Below, in pieces: positions 46,416 to 54,797 of a stretch of 64,000 bases of DNA. The notes beneath the pieces are model-generated. The model was given only the letters and a program-made list of their open reading frames with translations, was not told the DNA's origin and did not search any database. A program made the position numbers and the translations under genes. Source of the DNA: Coraliomargarita sp965656715. Its GTDB lineage: Bacteria > Verrucomicrobiota > Verrucomicrobiia > Opitutales > Coraliomargaritaceae. Every line of letters starts with the position of its first letter. The stretch's first letter is position 1. The DNA is taken from the NCBI GenBank assembly GCA_965656715.1, contig CBFHLR010000006.1, positions 41,863-105,862 of the forward strand. The letters run 5' to 3'.

Positions 46416-47273
46416 ATGGCACTTTTCGGCAAACCACAGTATTCGACCGTCACCGTTAAGAAGAAGGACATTCCAAAGGATCTTTGGACCAAATGCCCCA
46501 AGACCGGCGAGATCATTTACAACAAGGTTCTCAAAGAAAACCTGATGGTTGTGCCGAACAGCGGCTACCACTTCCCGATCGACGCACGCACGCGCATCGC
46601 ATCGATGCTCGACGAAGGTTCCTTCCAAGAACTGGACACCGGAGTCAGCTCACTCGACCCACTCGAGTTCAACGCAACTGCCTCTTACCCGGAAAAGCTC
46701 AAGGCCAGCCAAGCCAAAACCAAAGAGACTGACACCGTCATCTCCGGCATGGGCACAATGGACGGCATGCCAGTGAGCCTCGCGGTCATGGACTTCCGCT
46801 TCATGGCAGCCTCCCTTGGCTCCGCGGCGGGTGAAAAACTCACTCGCGCCATCGAGCGTGGCCTCGAAAAGAAGTGCCCGGTCATCATCGTTTGCGCATC
46901 CGGTGGCGCTCGTATGCAAGAAGGCATCCTCAGCCTTATGCAAATGGCCAAGACCAGCGCGGCACTCGCCCGCCTCTCCGATGCAGGCCTGCCTTACATT
47001 TCCATCCTGACCAACCCAACCATGGCCGGCGTGATGGCTAGTTTCGCAACCTTGGGCGACGTCATCATCGCTGAACCCGAAGCTCTCATTGGCTTCGCAG
47101 GTCCACGTGTGATCAAAGACACCACGCAACAAGATCTGCCAGACGGATTCCAAACCTCCGAGTTCCTGCTCGATCGTGGCCTCATCGACAAGATCATCCC
47201 ACGCGGTGAAATGCGCGACAGCCTGATCAGCATGCTCAAGGCATTCGGCAACAACACCGCGAAATCGGCTTAA
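46416..47273 (+). CDS. accD: Acetyl-CoA carboxylase carboxyltransferase subunit beta, zinc ribbon degenerate
   Basis: 285 residues. AccD with AccA transfers carboxyl from biotin to acetyl-CoA to start fatty acid synthesis. The crotonase-fold body is intact (FRFMAASLGSAAGEKLTRAIE, CASGGARMQEG, GFAGPRVI). E. coli AccD has a Cys4 zinc ribbon at 27, 30, 46 and 49. Here those positions are Cys27, Thr30, Val46 and Ser49, so zinc cannot be bound in the usual way although the surrounding residues (LWTKCP, PNSGYHFPI) are conserved. accA is not in the window. A pyrimidine-rich leader precedes it. Confidence 0.95.
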   Translation: MALFGKPQYSTVTVKKKDIPKDLWTKCPKTGEIIYNKVLKENLMVVPNSGYHFPIDARTRIASMLDEGSFQELDTGVSSLDPLEFNATASYPEKLKASQAKTKETDTVISGMGTMDGMPVSLAVMDFRFMAASLGSAAGEKLTRAIERGLEKKCPVIIVCASGGARMQEGILSLMQMAKTSAALARLSDAGLPYISILTNPTMAGVMASFATLGDVIIAEPEALIGFAGPRVIKDTTQQDLPDGFQTSEFLLDRGLIDKIIPRGEMRDSLISMLKAFGNNTAKSA

Positions 47274-47283
47274 ACACATCTTC

Positions 47284-47359
47284 AACTACGAAACGCGCGA
47301 AAAACGCGAAACACTAAGCAATGTAGCTGGTTTTCGTGTCTTTCGCGCTTTTCGTAGTT
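47284..47359. repeat. Long inverted repeat between accD and folC
   Basis: Arms of 19 bases, AACTACGAAACGCGCGAAA (47284-47302) and TTTCGCGCTTTTCGTAGTT (47341-47359), with one mismatch and a 38-base loop that itself holds ACGCGAAA/TTTCGTGT words. It starts 10 bases after the accD stop and ends 10 before the folC ATG. It could attenuate folC transcription or simply be a palindromic element. Confidence 0.8.
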
Positions 47360-47369
47360 AATATCCCCA

Positions 47370-48638
47370 ATGTCTGACTTTCCACAGATCAGGGACTACC
47401 TCTACTCTCTCAAGAACGCGGGTTCCAAGTATGGCATCGATCGCATGCGCCTACTGGTCGAAGCGCTCGGGCACCCGGAACGCACATTCCCGATCATCCA
47501 CGTCGCAGGCACCAACGGCAAAGGCTCCGTCTGCGCCATGCTAGAGTCGCTGTATCGAACGAACGGATACAAAACCGGATTTTTCAGTTCCCCACACTTG
47601 GTGCACCTCGGCGAGCGTGCTCAAGTAAATCGCCAGATCCTCACCGAGTCTGGCATCGTGGGCTACGCAGAACAGCTCAAACCCATCGCAACCGAGCTCG
47701 GCAAAGCCGACCCCGACTGCCATCCGTCCTTCTTCGAATTCATGGCCGCAATGGCCTTCCAGCGCTTTGCCTCGGAACAAGTCGACATTGCCTGCATCGA
47801 AACCGGGCTTGGTGGACGCCTGGACGCCACCAACGTCGTTGACCCGGAGCTATCGATCATCACCACGGTCAGCCTCGACCACACCGAGCTCCTCGGCGAC
47901 AGCATTGAAATCATCGCCCGCGAAAAGGCTGGCATCATCAAGCCCGGCAAACCCGTGCTCATCGGTCGACTCCCCGAAGCCGCCGAGCACGTTGTTCGCG
48001 AAATTGCCGCCGAGCGCGGCTGCACCATTCACGCACTACGCGACCGCTTCCCCGACGAGTCAGCACTGCCCAAAACCAACCTCTCTGGCTCTTTCCAGCG
48101 TTGGAATGCAGCACTCGCCGTCTACGCCACCGAGCTACTAGCCGAACGCTTCCCGGTCCAATCGACCACAGGCCTCCAGCAAATCGATTGGCCCGGACGC
48201 TGGCAGCGCATTGAGCTCGAGGACCGCACACTGATCCTCGACGCCACCCACAATCCGGAAGGCGCAGAGATGCTGGCTGAAAACCTCAGCCAACTCGACG
48301 AGAAACCCATCATTGTAGCCGGCACACTCGGCGAAGACCGTGGACGCAGCTTAATGGAAGCTGTCGCCCCGTTCGCCAACGAGTTACACCTCATTGAGCC
48401 GAATCAACCTCGAGCCACCTCTAGCAATTTCCTCGAGAGCTGCCTCCCTACTGATCGAGCGTTCAAAGTCCACCATCGCACGCTCGAACAAATCATCCCT
48501 GCACCCAACACCTGCAGCCTCGGCAAGCCAGGCGACACAATCGTCTTAACTGGCTCGCTCTATCTCATCGGCGAAGCCCTCGAGCGCCTGCAAGACCCAA
48601 GCCCCAAAGAGCTCGGCAGCCTTCAGGATCTACTCTGA
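47370..48638 (+). CDS. folC: Dihydrofolate / folylpolyglutamate synthase
   Basis: 422 residues. The Mur-ligase-like P-loop is HVAGTNGKGSVCAML. The family signature IETGLGGRLDATNVV, the later VSLDHTELLGDSIEIIAREKAGI and the C-terminal LILDATHNPEGA are all present. FolC adds glutamate to dihydropteroate and to folates in the cytoplasm. It follows accD, as in many bacteria, with a long inverted repeat between them. The stop is 8 bases before another palindromic element. Confidence 0.94.
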   Translation: MSDFPQIRDYLYSLKNAGSKYGIDRMRLLVEALGHPERTFPIIHVAGTNGKGSVCAMLESLYRTNGYKTGFFSSPHLVHLGERAQVNRQILTESGIVGYAEQLKPIATELGKADPDCHPSFFEFMAAMAFQRFASEQVDIACIETGLGGRLDATNVVDPELSIITTVSLDHTELLGDSIEIIAREKAGIIKPGKPVLIGRLPEAAEHVVREIAAERGCTIHALRDRFPDESALPKTNLSGSFQRWNAALAVYATELLAERFPVQSTTGLQQIDWPGRWQRIELEDRTLILDATHNPEGAEMLAENLSQLDEKPIIVAGTLGEDRGRSLMEAVAPFANELHLIEPNQPRATSSNFLESCLPTDRAFKVHHRTLEQIIPAPNTCSLGKPGDTIVLTGSLYLIGEALERLQDPSPKELGSLQDLL

Positions 48639-48646
48639 GAATCGAC

Positions 48647-48716
48647 GGTAGGGAGCGTTATCCTTAACGCTCCGTGGGAATACAGGGGCGGCTCGTTGAG
48701 AACAACGAGCCCTACC
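48647..48716. repeat. Cruciform-type palindromic element
   Basis: Outer arms GGTAGGG (48647-48653) and CCCTACC (48710-48716) enclose two perfect hairpins: GGAGCGTTA/TAACGCTCC (48652-48660 and 48665-48673) and GGCTCGTTG/CAACGAGCC (48690-48698 and 48703-48711). It fills the gap between convergent folC and lemA. Confidence 0.85.
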
Positions 48717-48717
48717 T

Positions 48718-49281
48718 CTAATTAAGCTCCACCTTAATCGCTTCCCGTTCGACGGGATCGACCTCAAAGAATTCCTCCGCCTCCGGAGGAAAGCCAAACA
48801 TGTTGGCCACGATATTACTCGGGAAGCTTTGCGTCTTGTTCCGGTAATCACGCACATTGCCATTATAAAAGCGTCGAGCTGCCTGAATCCGATCTTCAGT
48901 ATTAATCAACTCATCCTGCAACTGACGAAAATTGGTATCCGCCTTCAAGTTAGGATAGGCTTCAGACAACGCGAACAAACCATTCAGACTCGAGACCAAG
49001 CGCTTCTCAGTTGTGGCCTGCTCTACAGGAGAACCCCGATTCGCTCGGCACTGATTACGCAGCTCGATGACCTTCTCTAAAGTCTCACGCTCATGCTTGG
49101 CATAGGCCTTGGTCGTCTCGACCAAATTTGGAATCAAATCATAGCGCCGCTTCAACTCGGTATCAATATTGGCCCATGCATCACGAATATGATTCCGAAT
49201 CGCGACCAGGCCATTGTAAGTCACAATTAAAAACATCACGGGAAATCCGATAACAAGGAGAAGCACAATTAGACCAGCCAT
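48718..49281 (-). CDS. lemA: LemA family protein
   Basis: 187 residues with one N-terminal membrane helix (IVLLLVIGFPVMFLIVTYN) and the LemA helical bundle (VAIRNHIRDAWANIDTELKRRYDLIPNLVET; LKADTNFRQLQDELINTEDRI). The role is not settled; LemA proteins are often next to TPM or DUF3137-type membrane genes, as here, where the same-strand gene upstream is DUF3137-like. The 133-base gap between the two contains ACCGTTAATT (49300-49309) and its inverse AATTAACGGT (49398-49407). Confidence 0.9.
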   Translation of the reverse strand: MAGLIVLLLVIGFPVMFLIVTYNGLVAIRNHIRDAWANIDTELKRRYDLIPNLVETTKAYAKHERETLEKVIELRNQCRANRGSPVEQATTEKRLVSSLNGLFALSEAYPNLKADTNFRQLQDELINTEDRIQAARRFYNGNVRDYRNKTQSFPSNIVANMFGFPPEAEEFFEVDPVEREAIKVELN

Positions 49282-49414
49282 AACAGGAATATATTAAGAA
49301 CCGTTAATTTACGTCAATTTACATTAATCAAACGTATTCCTCGGTATCAGCAATTAACGTCAATTCACGTAACGGAGCGAAGCGGAGGTGGCGGAGCAAT
49401 TAACGGTCCCAAAA

Positions 49415-50083
49415 TCAACGCGTAAACAGATAATTCGGCATCAGCGAACGGATGCGTTGAATCCGCGTAATATTCGGACGGATCTGCTCAACAGCCAATC
49501 GCCCGCGGAAGGTCAGCGAGAGAACATCGCGGTCCACTTCGATAATCAAATTCTGCTGCTGCAGCAAAAACTCGATCATCTGTGCATTGCAAAAGTCGTA
49601 GGCGAATTTCTTATCTGGCGACTTCACGTTATAGCGCTTGGAAAACTCGTGTGATTCAAAGTCAATATCATCAAAGCCAAGCATCTGCCCTATTTTTGAG
49701 AACAGCCCTTCGGGCTTAATGATTAACTCCGGGAAGCGCTCCGGCAGTTGCAAGGTAAACACCGAAAACCAATGATGATTCGTCTGGCGGCGCCCTTTGC
49801 TATCCGTCGAATACGTCTCGTAGTGGTAGTCGAAAATATATGCCCGCTGCCCATCCAGGTCTCCATAGAGAATGTTTTCCGCATAGCGTCGCGAACCATC
49901 GTCTAAATGCTGCAAGAAGTGAAACTTGTCCGCGAGACTCGAGTCACGCTCTGGATGATAACGAAAGCCTAACTCCTGTGCCAGTAGCTGCATCGCTTCA
50001 CGGCGCTTCTTCGCTTGAATCACACTGAACACAATCAGCCCGATAACCAGAGCTGTAAAGCCGATGAAGATGAGTGGCGTCAT
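49415..50083 (-). CDS. DUF3137-like membrane-anchored protein
   Basis: 222 residues. One N-terminal membrane helix (LIFIGFTALVIGLIVFSVI) is followed by a cytoplasmic region (LLAQELGFRYHPERD, then GQRAYIFDYHYET, LQLPERFPELIIKPEG) that fits the pattern of DUF3137 proteins, which are often encoded beside LemA. The function is unknown. I am fairly sure it is a real gene and less sure of the family name. Confidence 0.65.
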   Translation of the reverse strand: MTPLIFIGFTALVIGLIVFSVIQAKKRREAMQLLAQELGFRYHPERDSSLADKFHFLQHLDDGSRRYAENILYGDLDGQRAYIFDYHYETYSTDSKGRRQTNHHWFSVFTLQLPERFPELIIKPEGLFSKIGQMLGFDDIDFESHEFSKRYNVKSPDKKFAYDFCNAQMIEFLLQQQNLIIEVDRDVLSLTFRGRLAVEQIRPNITRIQRIRSLMPNYLFTR

Positions 50084-50111
50084 AACGTGACACTCAACTC
50101 ACAAAGCCGGA

Positions 50112-50969
50112 TCAGTTCAAGCGCTTAACTAAAAGCGTATAGGCTTTTACCATATCTTCGCTCGAGACGAAGTGTGTATCACGCGCATAGCCACTGGGAA
50201 TCTCGACGACTTCAAAGCCTGCACCTGCACTCTTCTCGTTGATGGAGCCAAAACGACAGCCCACTCGAATCTTCAGATCCTTATCGGTAATGTTTTGGAT
50301 CCGCACCCAAACTCGAAGCCGATCTCCATCGATTGGATGCGCTTCGATACGCACTAAGCGCACGGCAGATGAGAAGGCTCGCGACAGGCGCACATTATCC
50401 GGCACCAAGACGACACCGCCCCAGTCGCGCAGAGTCACCAGATCCATTTCTACGACACTCGGCGCGACGATCACGACCTCCTCGACCTGGGCAGTCTCAA
50501 TCACAGGCGCAGACACTTCGACGACTGGGACCTCCACCACAATCTATGCATTCTCGACTTCACTGATAGCCTCTTCGCTCATGCTGGGCTCAGGTTGTTC
50601 AGCCTCCAATTGATCGCTTTCAGCAGCAACTTCGCTACCAAGTAAAGGCATCTCAGCTTCTCGAATCTCGGGTTCACGAATGCCCTCCTTCAAGTATGTG
50701 ATGGACTCACCAAACTCGGTCTTGTCATCCAAAACATGCGGCAAAGCCCCTGTTGCTTCAGCGACCTCTTCCGACACGAGTAATCGCTCCGCGGTCTCAT
50801 TGATCTCTGGAGGACGTTCCTTAATCCAATAAAACCATCCGCCACAAGCGCCGGCTGCGGCAATTAATGTCAACAGAGACAGCCATCGTTTGTTGGACAC
50901 AGTGTCAGGTCCTTGTAATTGCTCAGGCGTCAGCCCAGCATCCGCTAGTTCTTCAAAACTTACGCTCAT
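50112..50969 (-). pseudogene. Membrane-anchored protein gene split by an in-frame TAG
   Basis: The first half (50969-50547, 141 residues) has a cytoplasmic start, one membrane helix (LSLLTLIAAAGACGGWFYWI) and an acidic Glu/Val/Ala linker ending SEEAISEVENA. A TAG at 50546-50544 follows. The same frame then continues for 143 codons to a TGA at 50112-50114 with IVVEVPVVEVSAPVIETA, the same kind of linker, and a beta-rich domain (LRVWVRIQNITDKDLKIRVG), faintly like YcfL/DUF1425. No Shine-Dalgarno precedes the possible GTG start at 50540. I read this as one gene with a nonsense change. Two separate genes, readthrough or a base-calling error are alternatives. Confidence 0.6.
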
Positions 50970-51211
50970 TTTAGGGTATGGGGTATAGGGTATAGGGTTA
51001 CAGGATCCCTTATTTGATCAGACTGAGGCTGCTTGCAAACTTAGCTGGAAGTGAATCGCCCCTTTCACCATTTAATAACGCCACATAGCAGTTAGCCCTT
51101 ACGAGAAGTAGATCGGATCACCAACTCTCACCTCACGCAAATCCCCTAGTTCCAACTGATTTTTAACTGAGAAAGATTGCCTCCCATCCAAGGCATTCTG
51201 AAGATGCGTAG

Positions 51212-52054
51212 ATGCCTGAAGAGAACCGCACCTCGCCAGATTTATTCATCCCCGACTCCGTCGTAGCTCCTGAAGCCTACGCCCGCTGCTCCCATATGGG
51301 CATCGGTGCCCATCAGGATGATTTGGAGTTCATGGCTTTCCACGGCATTAGCAGTTGCTACGACAACGATGGCCTCTGGTTTGGCGGCATCACGTGCACC
51401 GATGGCGGTGGTAGTTCGCGTGCGGGCAAATATGCTGACACCACCGACGACGAAATGAAAGCCATCCGTGCCGACGAGCAGCGCAAAGCAGCAGAAATCG
51501 GCCAATACAGCTTCGTCAATCAGCTCGGCTTCAGCAGCGCTCAAATTAAAGATACGGAGCAGCGCAACACACTCGTGGACCAACTCGAAACCATTCTACT
51601 GCAATCACAGCCCGAAGTGCTCTACACCCACAATCCGGCGGACAAACACGCTACCCACGTCGCGGTCTTTAAGGCAGTCATCGAAGCCATCCGTCGCGTG
51701 CCCCCCTACTCACGCCCCAAGAAGGTCTATGGCTGCGAAGTCTGGCGCGACCTCGACTGGCTCAGTCCTCAGGATAAGATTGCCCTCGACGTCAGCGGCC
51801 ACCCAGAAATCGCAAAGCAGCTCAATGCCTGCTTCGACTCACAGATCGCCGGAGGCAAAAACTATGGCGACGCCGTGCTCGGACGCCGCAAAGCCAACGC
51901 CACCTTCCACGATACACACGCCACGGATGTGGTCGATCAGCTGTGGTTCGCCATCGATTTGACACCACTCGTGGAAGACGACGAACTCAGCATCAAAGAC
52001 TTCGTTGAGTCGAAGCTGAATGCCTTCACCAACGACGTGCTCGGAAACTTCTAG
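51212..52054 (+). CDS. PIG-L family (LmbE-type) deacetylase
   Basis: 280 residues. The zinc site of PIG-L/LmbE deacetylases is GAHQDDLEF, with His34, Asp36 and Asp37 (AHPDD in most members), and the downstream HATHVAVF gives the third ligand. The family removes acetyl groups from N-acetylglucosaminyl conjugates; the exact substrate is unknown. There is no signal peptide. It follows a 240-base gap that holds GGGTATA-type tandem repeats near 50971-51002, beside the split gene. Confidence 0.85.
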   Translation: MPEENRTSPDLFIPDSVVAPEAYARCSHMGIGAHQDDLEFMAFHGISSCYDNDGLWFGGITCTDGGGSSRAGKYADTTDDEMKAIRADEQRKAAEIGQYSFVNQLGFSSAQIKDTEQRNTLVDQLETILLQSQPEVLYTHNPADKHATHVAVFKAVIEAIRRVPPYSRPKKVYGCEVWRDLDWLSPQDKIALDVSGHPEIAKQLNACFDSQIAGGKNYGDAVLGRRKANATFHDTHATDVVDQLWFAIDLTPLVEDDELSIKDFVESKLNAFTNDVLGNF

Positions 52055-52176
52055 CCACTGCACTCGCCTGACCTGAGCTTGTTGAAGGTGCTGCCGTGCC
52101 CCAGAATATATCGATAAAGGCAAAGGGCTTGAACTGAGTGAGGCAGCTACAAGTTGAACCCCGCTCAAGCACCCTT

Positions 52177-52524
52177 TCAGGCGGCGACGGCCGACTTCAC
52201 CACCTTCACATTGAAGACGATCACGGTTGAATCCTGATCTTCAGTGGTTGCACGCACCACAACACGCGTCGCGCCACCGAACTCGCACTCATCCGCAGCC
52301 ATCAGCACCAGAACACCTCGTTGGTTCATCACCGATAGGTCCACCACGTGTGCGATCTCGGCTGCCGCAGAGAACTTGAGATCGGTTGCTCCAAAGACCT
52401 GATTCAGGTCAACCAAAGTAGGTCCGAACTCTTCAGTGAGCTGAACTTCGACGACATCGTTAAGCGAATTCAAGACAAGTGTGTTAGTGCTAATAGCGTT
52501 CTGTGGCATGTTGATTGTATTCAT
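52177..52524 (-). CDS. Small cadherin/Ig-like single-domain protein, no signal peptide
   Basis: 115 residues. Residues 20-112 follow the strand pattern of cadherin-like repeats found in large adhesins: VDLNQVFGATDLKF, AHVVDLS, GVLVLMAADECEFGG, RVVVRATTEDQDSTVIVFNVKV. It is a lone domain with no signal or anchor, and Cys is present. The stretch might be a gene-sized fragment of a former adhesin. Its start faces the palindromic element at 52572-52657. I cannot name a function. Confidence 0.6.
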   Translation of the reverse strand: MNTINMPQNAISTNTLVLNSLNDVVEVQLTEEFGPTLVDLNQVFGATDLKFSAAAEIAHVVDLSVMNQRGVLVLMAADECEFGGATRVVVRATTEDQDSTVIVFNVKVVKSAVAA

Positions 52525-52571
52525 AGTAGGTAGGCTGGTTAAATTAAATCTGCCGCCATCCTAGCAGAACC

Positions 52572-52657
52572 AACCTGAACCAAAGATGAATGCGTTAGAT
52601 TACCTCGAAAAATCCCATTTTTCTGCCACTTCTTGCGATTCATCTACGATTCAGGTT
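52572..52657. repeat. 86-base nested palindrome upstream of the DUF1566 operon
   Basis: Outer arms AACCTGAAnnnnAGATGAAT (52572-52591) and its inverse ATTCATCTnnnnTTCAGGTT (52638-52657) share a centre with a perfect inner repeat GAAAAAT/ATTTTTC (52607-52613 and 52617-52623). It lies between the divergent small gene and the DUF1566 gene, 26 bases before the latter's ATG. It could be a bipartite operator or an inserted miniature element. Confidence 0.7.
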
Positions 52658-52682
52658 CAATTGTGTATGCTGCTGCGTTACC

Positions 52683-54077
52683 ATGAAATATAGATTCCCC
52701 TCACAGACCCTTTCCGTCATATTCTTAAGCCTTGCCGCCCCCCTAACAGCCGCGTGGCCACCCGCTCCAGTGGTGGATACTGGACAAGTGCGCTGCTACG
52801 ACAGCCTAGAGCCGTTTCATGCACCCAAACTAGGTCGCAACTACTTCGGTCAAGATGCTCAATACCAAGGCGTGCAACCCAACTACACAGATAACCAAAA
52901 CGGCACCATTACCGACAATCGGACCGGACTGATGTGGTCGCAGGCTTGCGATGCACAAAAAGTCACGCTCGCACAAGCGACTGAAATGGCCTCCAGCATG
53001 ACGCTAGGCGGCCATGACGACTGGCGCGTGCCAACCATTAAAGAGCTCTACTCGCTCATCGATTTTCGAGGCGTCACGGGCATAGCCGGCCGGGACATGA
53101 CTCAAGTTCCGAGCACCGCGATCCCCTATATCAACACCGACTACTTTGGCTTTCGCTATGGTGATGTCGCAAACGGCGAACGCTATATCGATGCACAATG
53201 GCTGACTCAAACCATCAATGTCAGCCCCATCATGAACGGACAGGAAGGGCTCTTTGGCGTCAATTTCGCCGACGGCCGCATCAAGTGTTATCCCAACGGG
53301 ATCGACCGCCGCGGCACCGAAAAAACATTCTACGCCCGCTATGTGCGCGGTCGCAGCAACTACGGCCAGAACGACTATGTCGACAACGGCAACGGCACCG
53401 TCACAGACAAGTCGACTGGCCTCACATGGATGCAAGTCGACAGCCAAGAGGGTATGAATTGGGAAGACGCACTGAAATATGCCGAGCAATCAACCCATGC
53501 AGGCTTCGACGACTGGCGCCTGCCCAACGCCAAAGAGCTGCAATCGATCGTAGACTATACACGCTCCCCCGGCACCACCGACTCCCCCGCCATCGACCCT
53601 ATCTTTAAGACCAGCTCCATTAAGAACGAGGCGGGCGAGTCAGACTACCCTTACTTCTGGACGTCCACCACACACGTAGACGGCCCAAACGCATCACAAG
53701 CGGTGTATGTCTGCTTCGGCCGTGCCATCGGTCAAATGCACAACCGCATCATGGACGTGCACGGCGCCGGAGCCCAGCGTAGTGACCCAAAAGAAGGCGA
53801 TGCACGCCTCGGACACGGCCCTCAGGGCGACGCACAGCGCATCCAGAATCATGTTCGCCTCGTGAGGGGCGGCGCCATCTTGATCAGCACCTCTCCGACT
53901 GTTAATTCATCGGGAGATTACCCTCATCGTATCCAGCTTTCGGATACATCCTACGAACCCGAAGAGATGACATACAAAGAACGCAGCAGAGGCATGCATG
54001 GAGGCTCCGACTTCGAGCATCCACCGCAAGGTGGCCACCCACCCAAAGGACACCATCGTCCGCCGCCACGCCGTTGA
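52683..54077 (+). CDS. Secreted protein with two DUF1566 (Lcl-type) domains
   Basis: 464 residues with a signal peptide (residues 1-24, LAAPLTAAW). Two DUF1566 domains are seen: GTITDNRTGLMWSQ to DDWRVPTIKELYSLIDF (about 80-125), and GTVTDKSTGLTWMQ to DDWRLPNAKELQSIVDY (about 235-300). These are C-type-lectin-like domains found in secreted binding proteins. The C-terminus is His/Pro/Gly/Arg-rich (GGHPPKGHHRPPPRR), a composition repeated in the sensor kinase gene two places downstream. It is the first gene of a run with a response regulator and kinase. Confidence 0.85.
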   Translation: MKYRFPSQTLSVIFLSLAAPLTAAWPPAPVVDTGQVRCYDSLEPFHAPKLGRNYFGQDAQYQGVQPNYTDNQNGTITDNRTGLMWSQACDAQKVTLAQATEMASSMTLGGHDDWRVPTIKELYSLIDFRGVTGIAGRDMTQVPSTAIPYINTDYFGFRYGDVANGERYIDAQWLTQTINVSPIMNGQEGLFGVNFADGRIKCYPNGIDRRGTEKTFYARYVRGRSNYGQNDYVDNGNGTVTDKSTGLTWMQVDSQEGMNWEDALKYAEQSTHAGFDDWRLPNAKELQSIVDYTRSPGTTDSPAIDPIFKTSSIKNEAGESDYPYFWTSTTHVDGPNASQAVYVCFGRAIGQMHNRIMDVHGAGAQRSDPKEGDARLGHGPQGDAQRIQNHVRLVRGGAILISTSPTVNSSGDYPHRIQLSDTSYEPEEMTYKERSRGMHGGSDFEHPPQGGHPPKGHHRPPPRR

Positions 54078-54134
54078 CTCTCGACCCAACTTATCAAGTT
54101 GCCAACAAGCCCCGATCCAACGAATTTACAAGCC

Positions 54135-54791
54135 ATGCGAGTCCTAGTCATTGAAGACGAACTAAGCCTGCGGGAAACCGTTGTCGAAACACTCCGTGAA
54201 GAAGGCTTCGCTGTCGACTATAGCGGCGACGGCGAAGAAGGCCTCTACAAGGCATTGGAGTATGATTACGATGCCCTACTGCTCGACATCATGCTGCCAA
54301 AGATGGACGGCTGGGAAATCCTAAGTGCCCTTCGCCAGAAGAAAGACACACCCGTTTTAATGCTCACCGCACGCGATGGGATTGAGGATCGCATTAAAGG
54401 TCTCAACAGCGGGGCCGACGACTACCTACCCAAGCCCTTCGATCTTGCCGAGATGATTGCGCGCACCCGGGCGATCGCCCGCCGCAGCACAGGCCAACGC
54501 AACCCCGAACTCACGATCGGCAATATCAGCGTCAACACTGCCAACCAGACAGTCGCCTTCAAGGGCGAACCCGTCGAGCTCACTGCCCGTGAGTATGCAT
54601 TCACTGAACTGTTTGTCCGCAAAGCAGGTGAGGTCGTTAGCCGCGATTACATCTATGAACATCTGTTCGACGAGAATGAAGACAGCCTCTCCAACATGCT
54701 CGATGTCTATATCTACAAACTTCGACAAAAATTTGGTAAAGACTTCATTAAAACCCGTCGTGGTGCGGGCTACATTGTCCAACGTAATTAA
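54135..54791 (+). CDS. OmpR/PhoB-type response regulator
   Basis: 218 residues from ATG 54135; a frame from 54099 adds twelve residues that would be unlikely. The receiver domain (1-115) has the acidic pair in VIEDELS, phospho-acceptor Asp51 in LLLDIMLPKMDGW and Lys in DDYLPKPFD. The winged-helix DNA-binding domain occupies about 125-218 (LTAREYAFTELFV, SNMLDVYIYKLRQKF). It is followed by its kinase 6 bases downstream. Targets are probably the DUF1566 gene and itself. Confidence 0.93.
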   Translation: MRVLVIEDELSLRETVVETLREEGFAVDYSGDGEEGLYKALEYDYDALLLDIMLPKMDGWEILSALRQKKDTPVLMLTARDGIEDRIKGLNSGADDYLPKPFDLAEMIARTRAIARRSTGQRNPELTIGNISVNTANQTVAFKGEPVELTAREYAFTELFVRKAGEVVSRDYIYEHLFDENEDSLSNMLDVYIYKLRQKFGKDFIKTRRGAGYIVQRN

Positions 54792-54797
54792 GCGCTC

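Noticed and set aside
50971..51003. GGGTATA-type tandem repeats, considered as a CRISPR or telomere-like array
   Set aside because: Only about four degenerate copies of 7 bases and no spacers.
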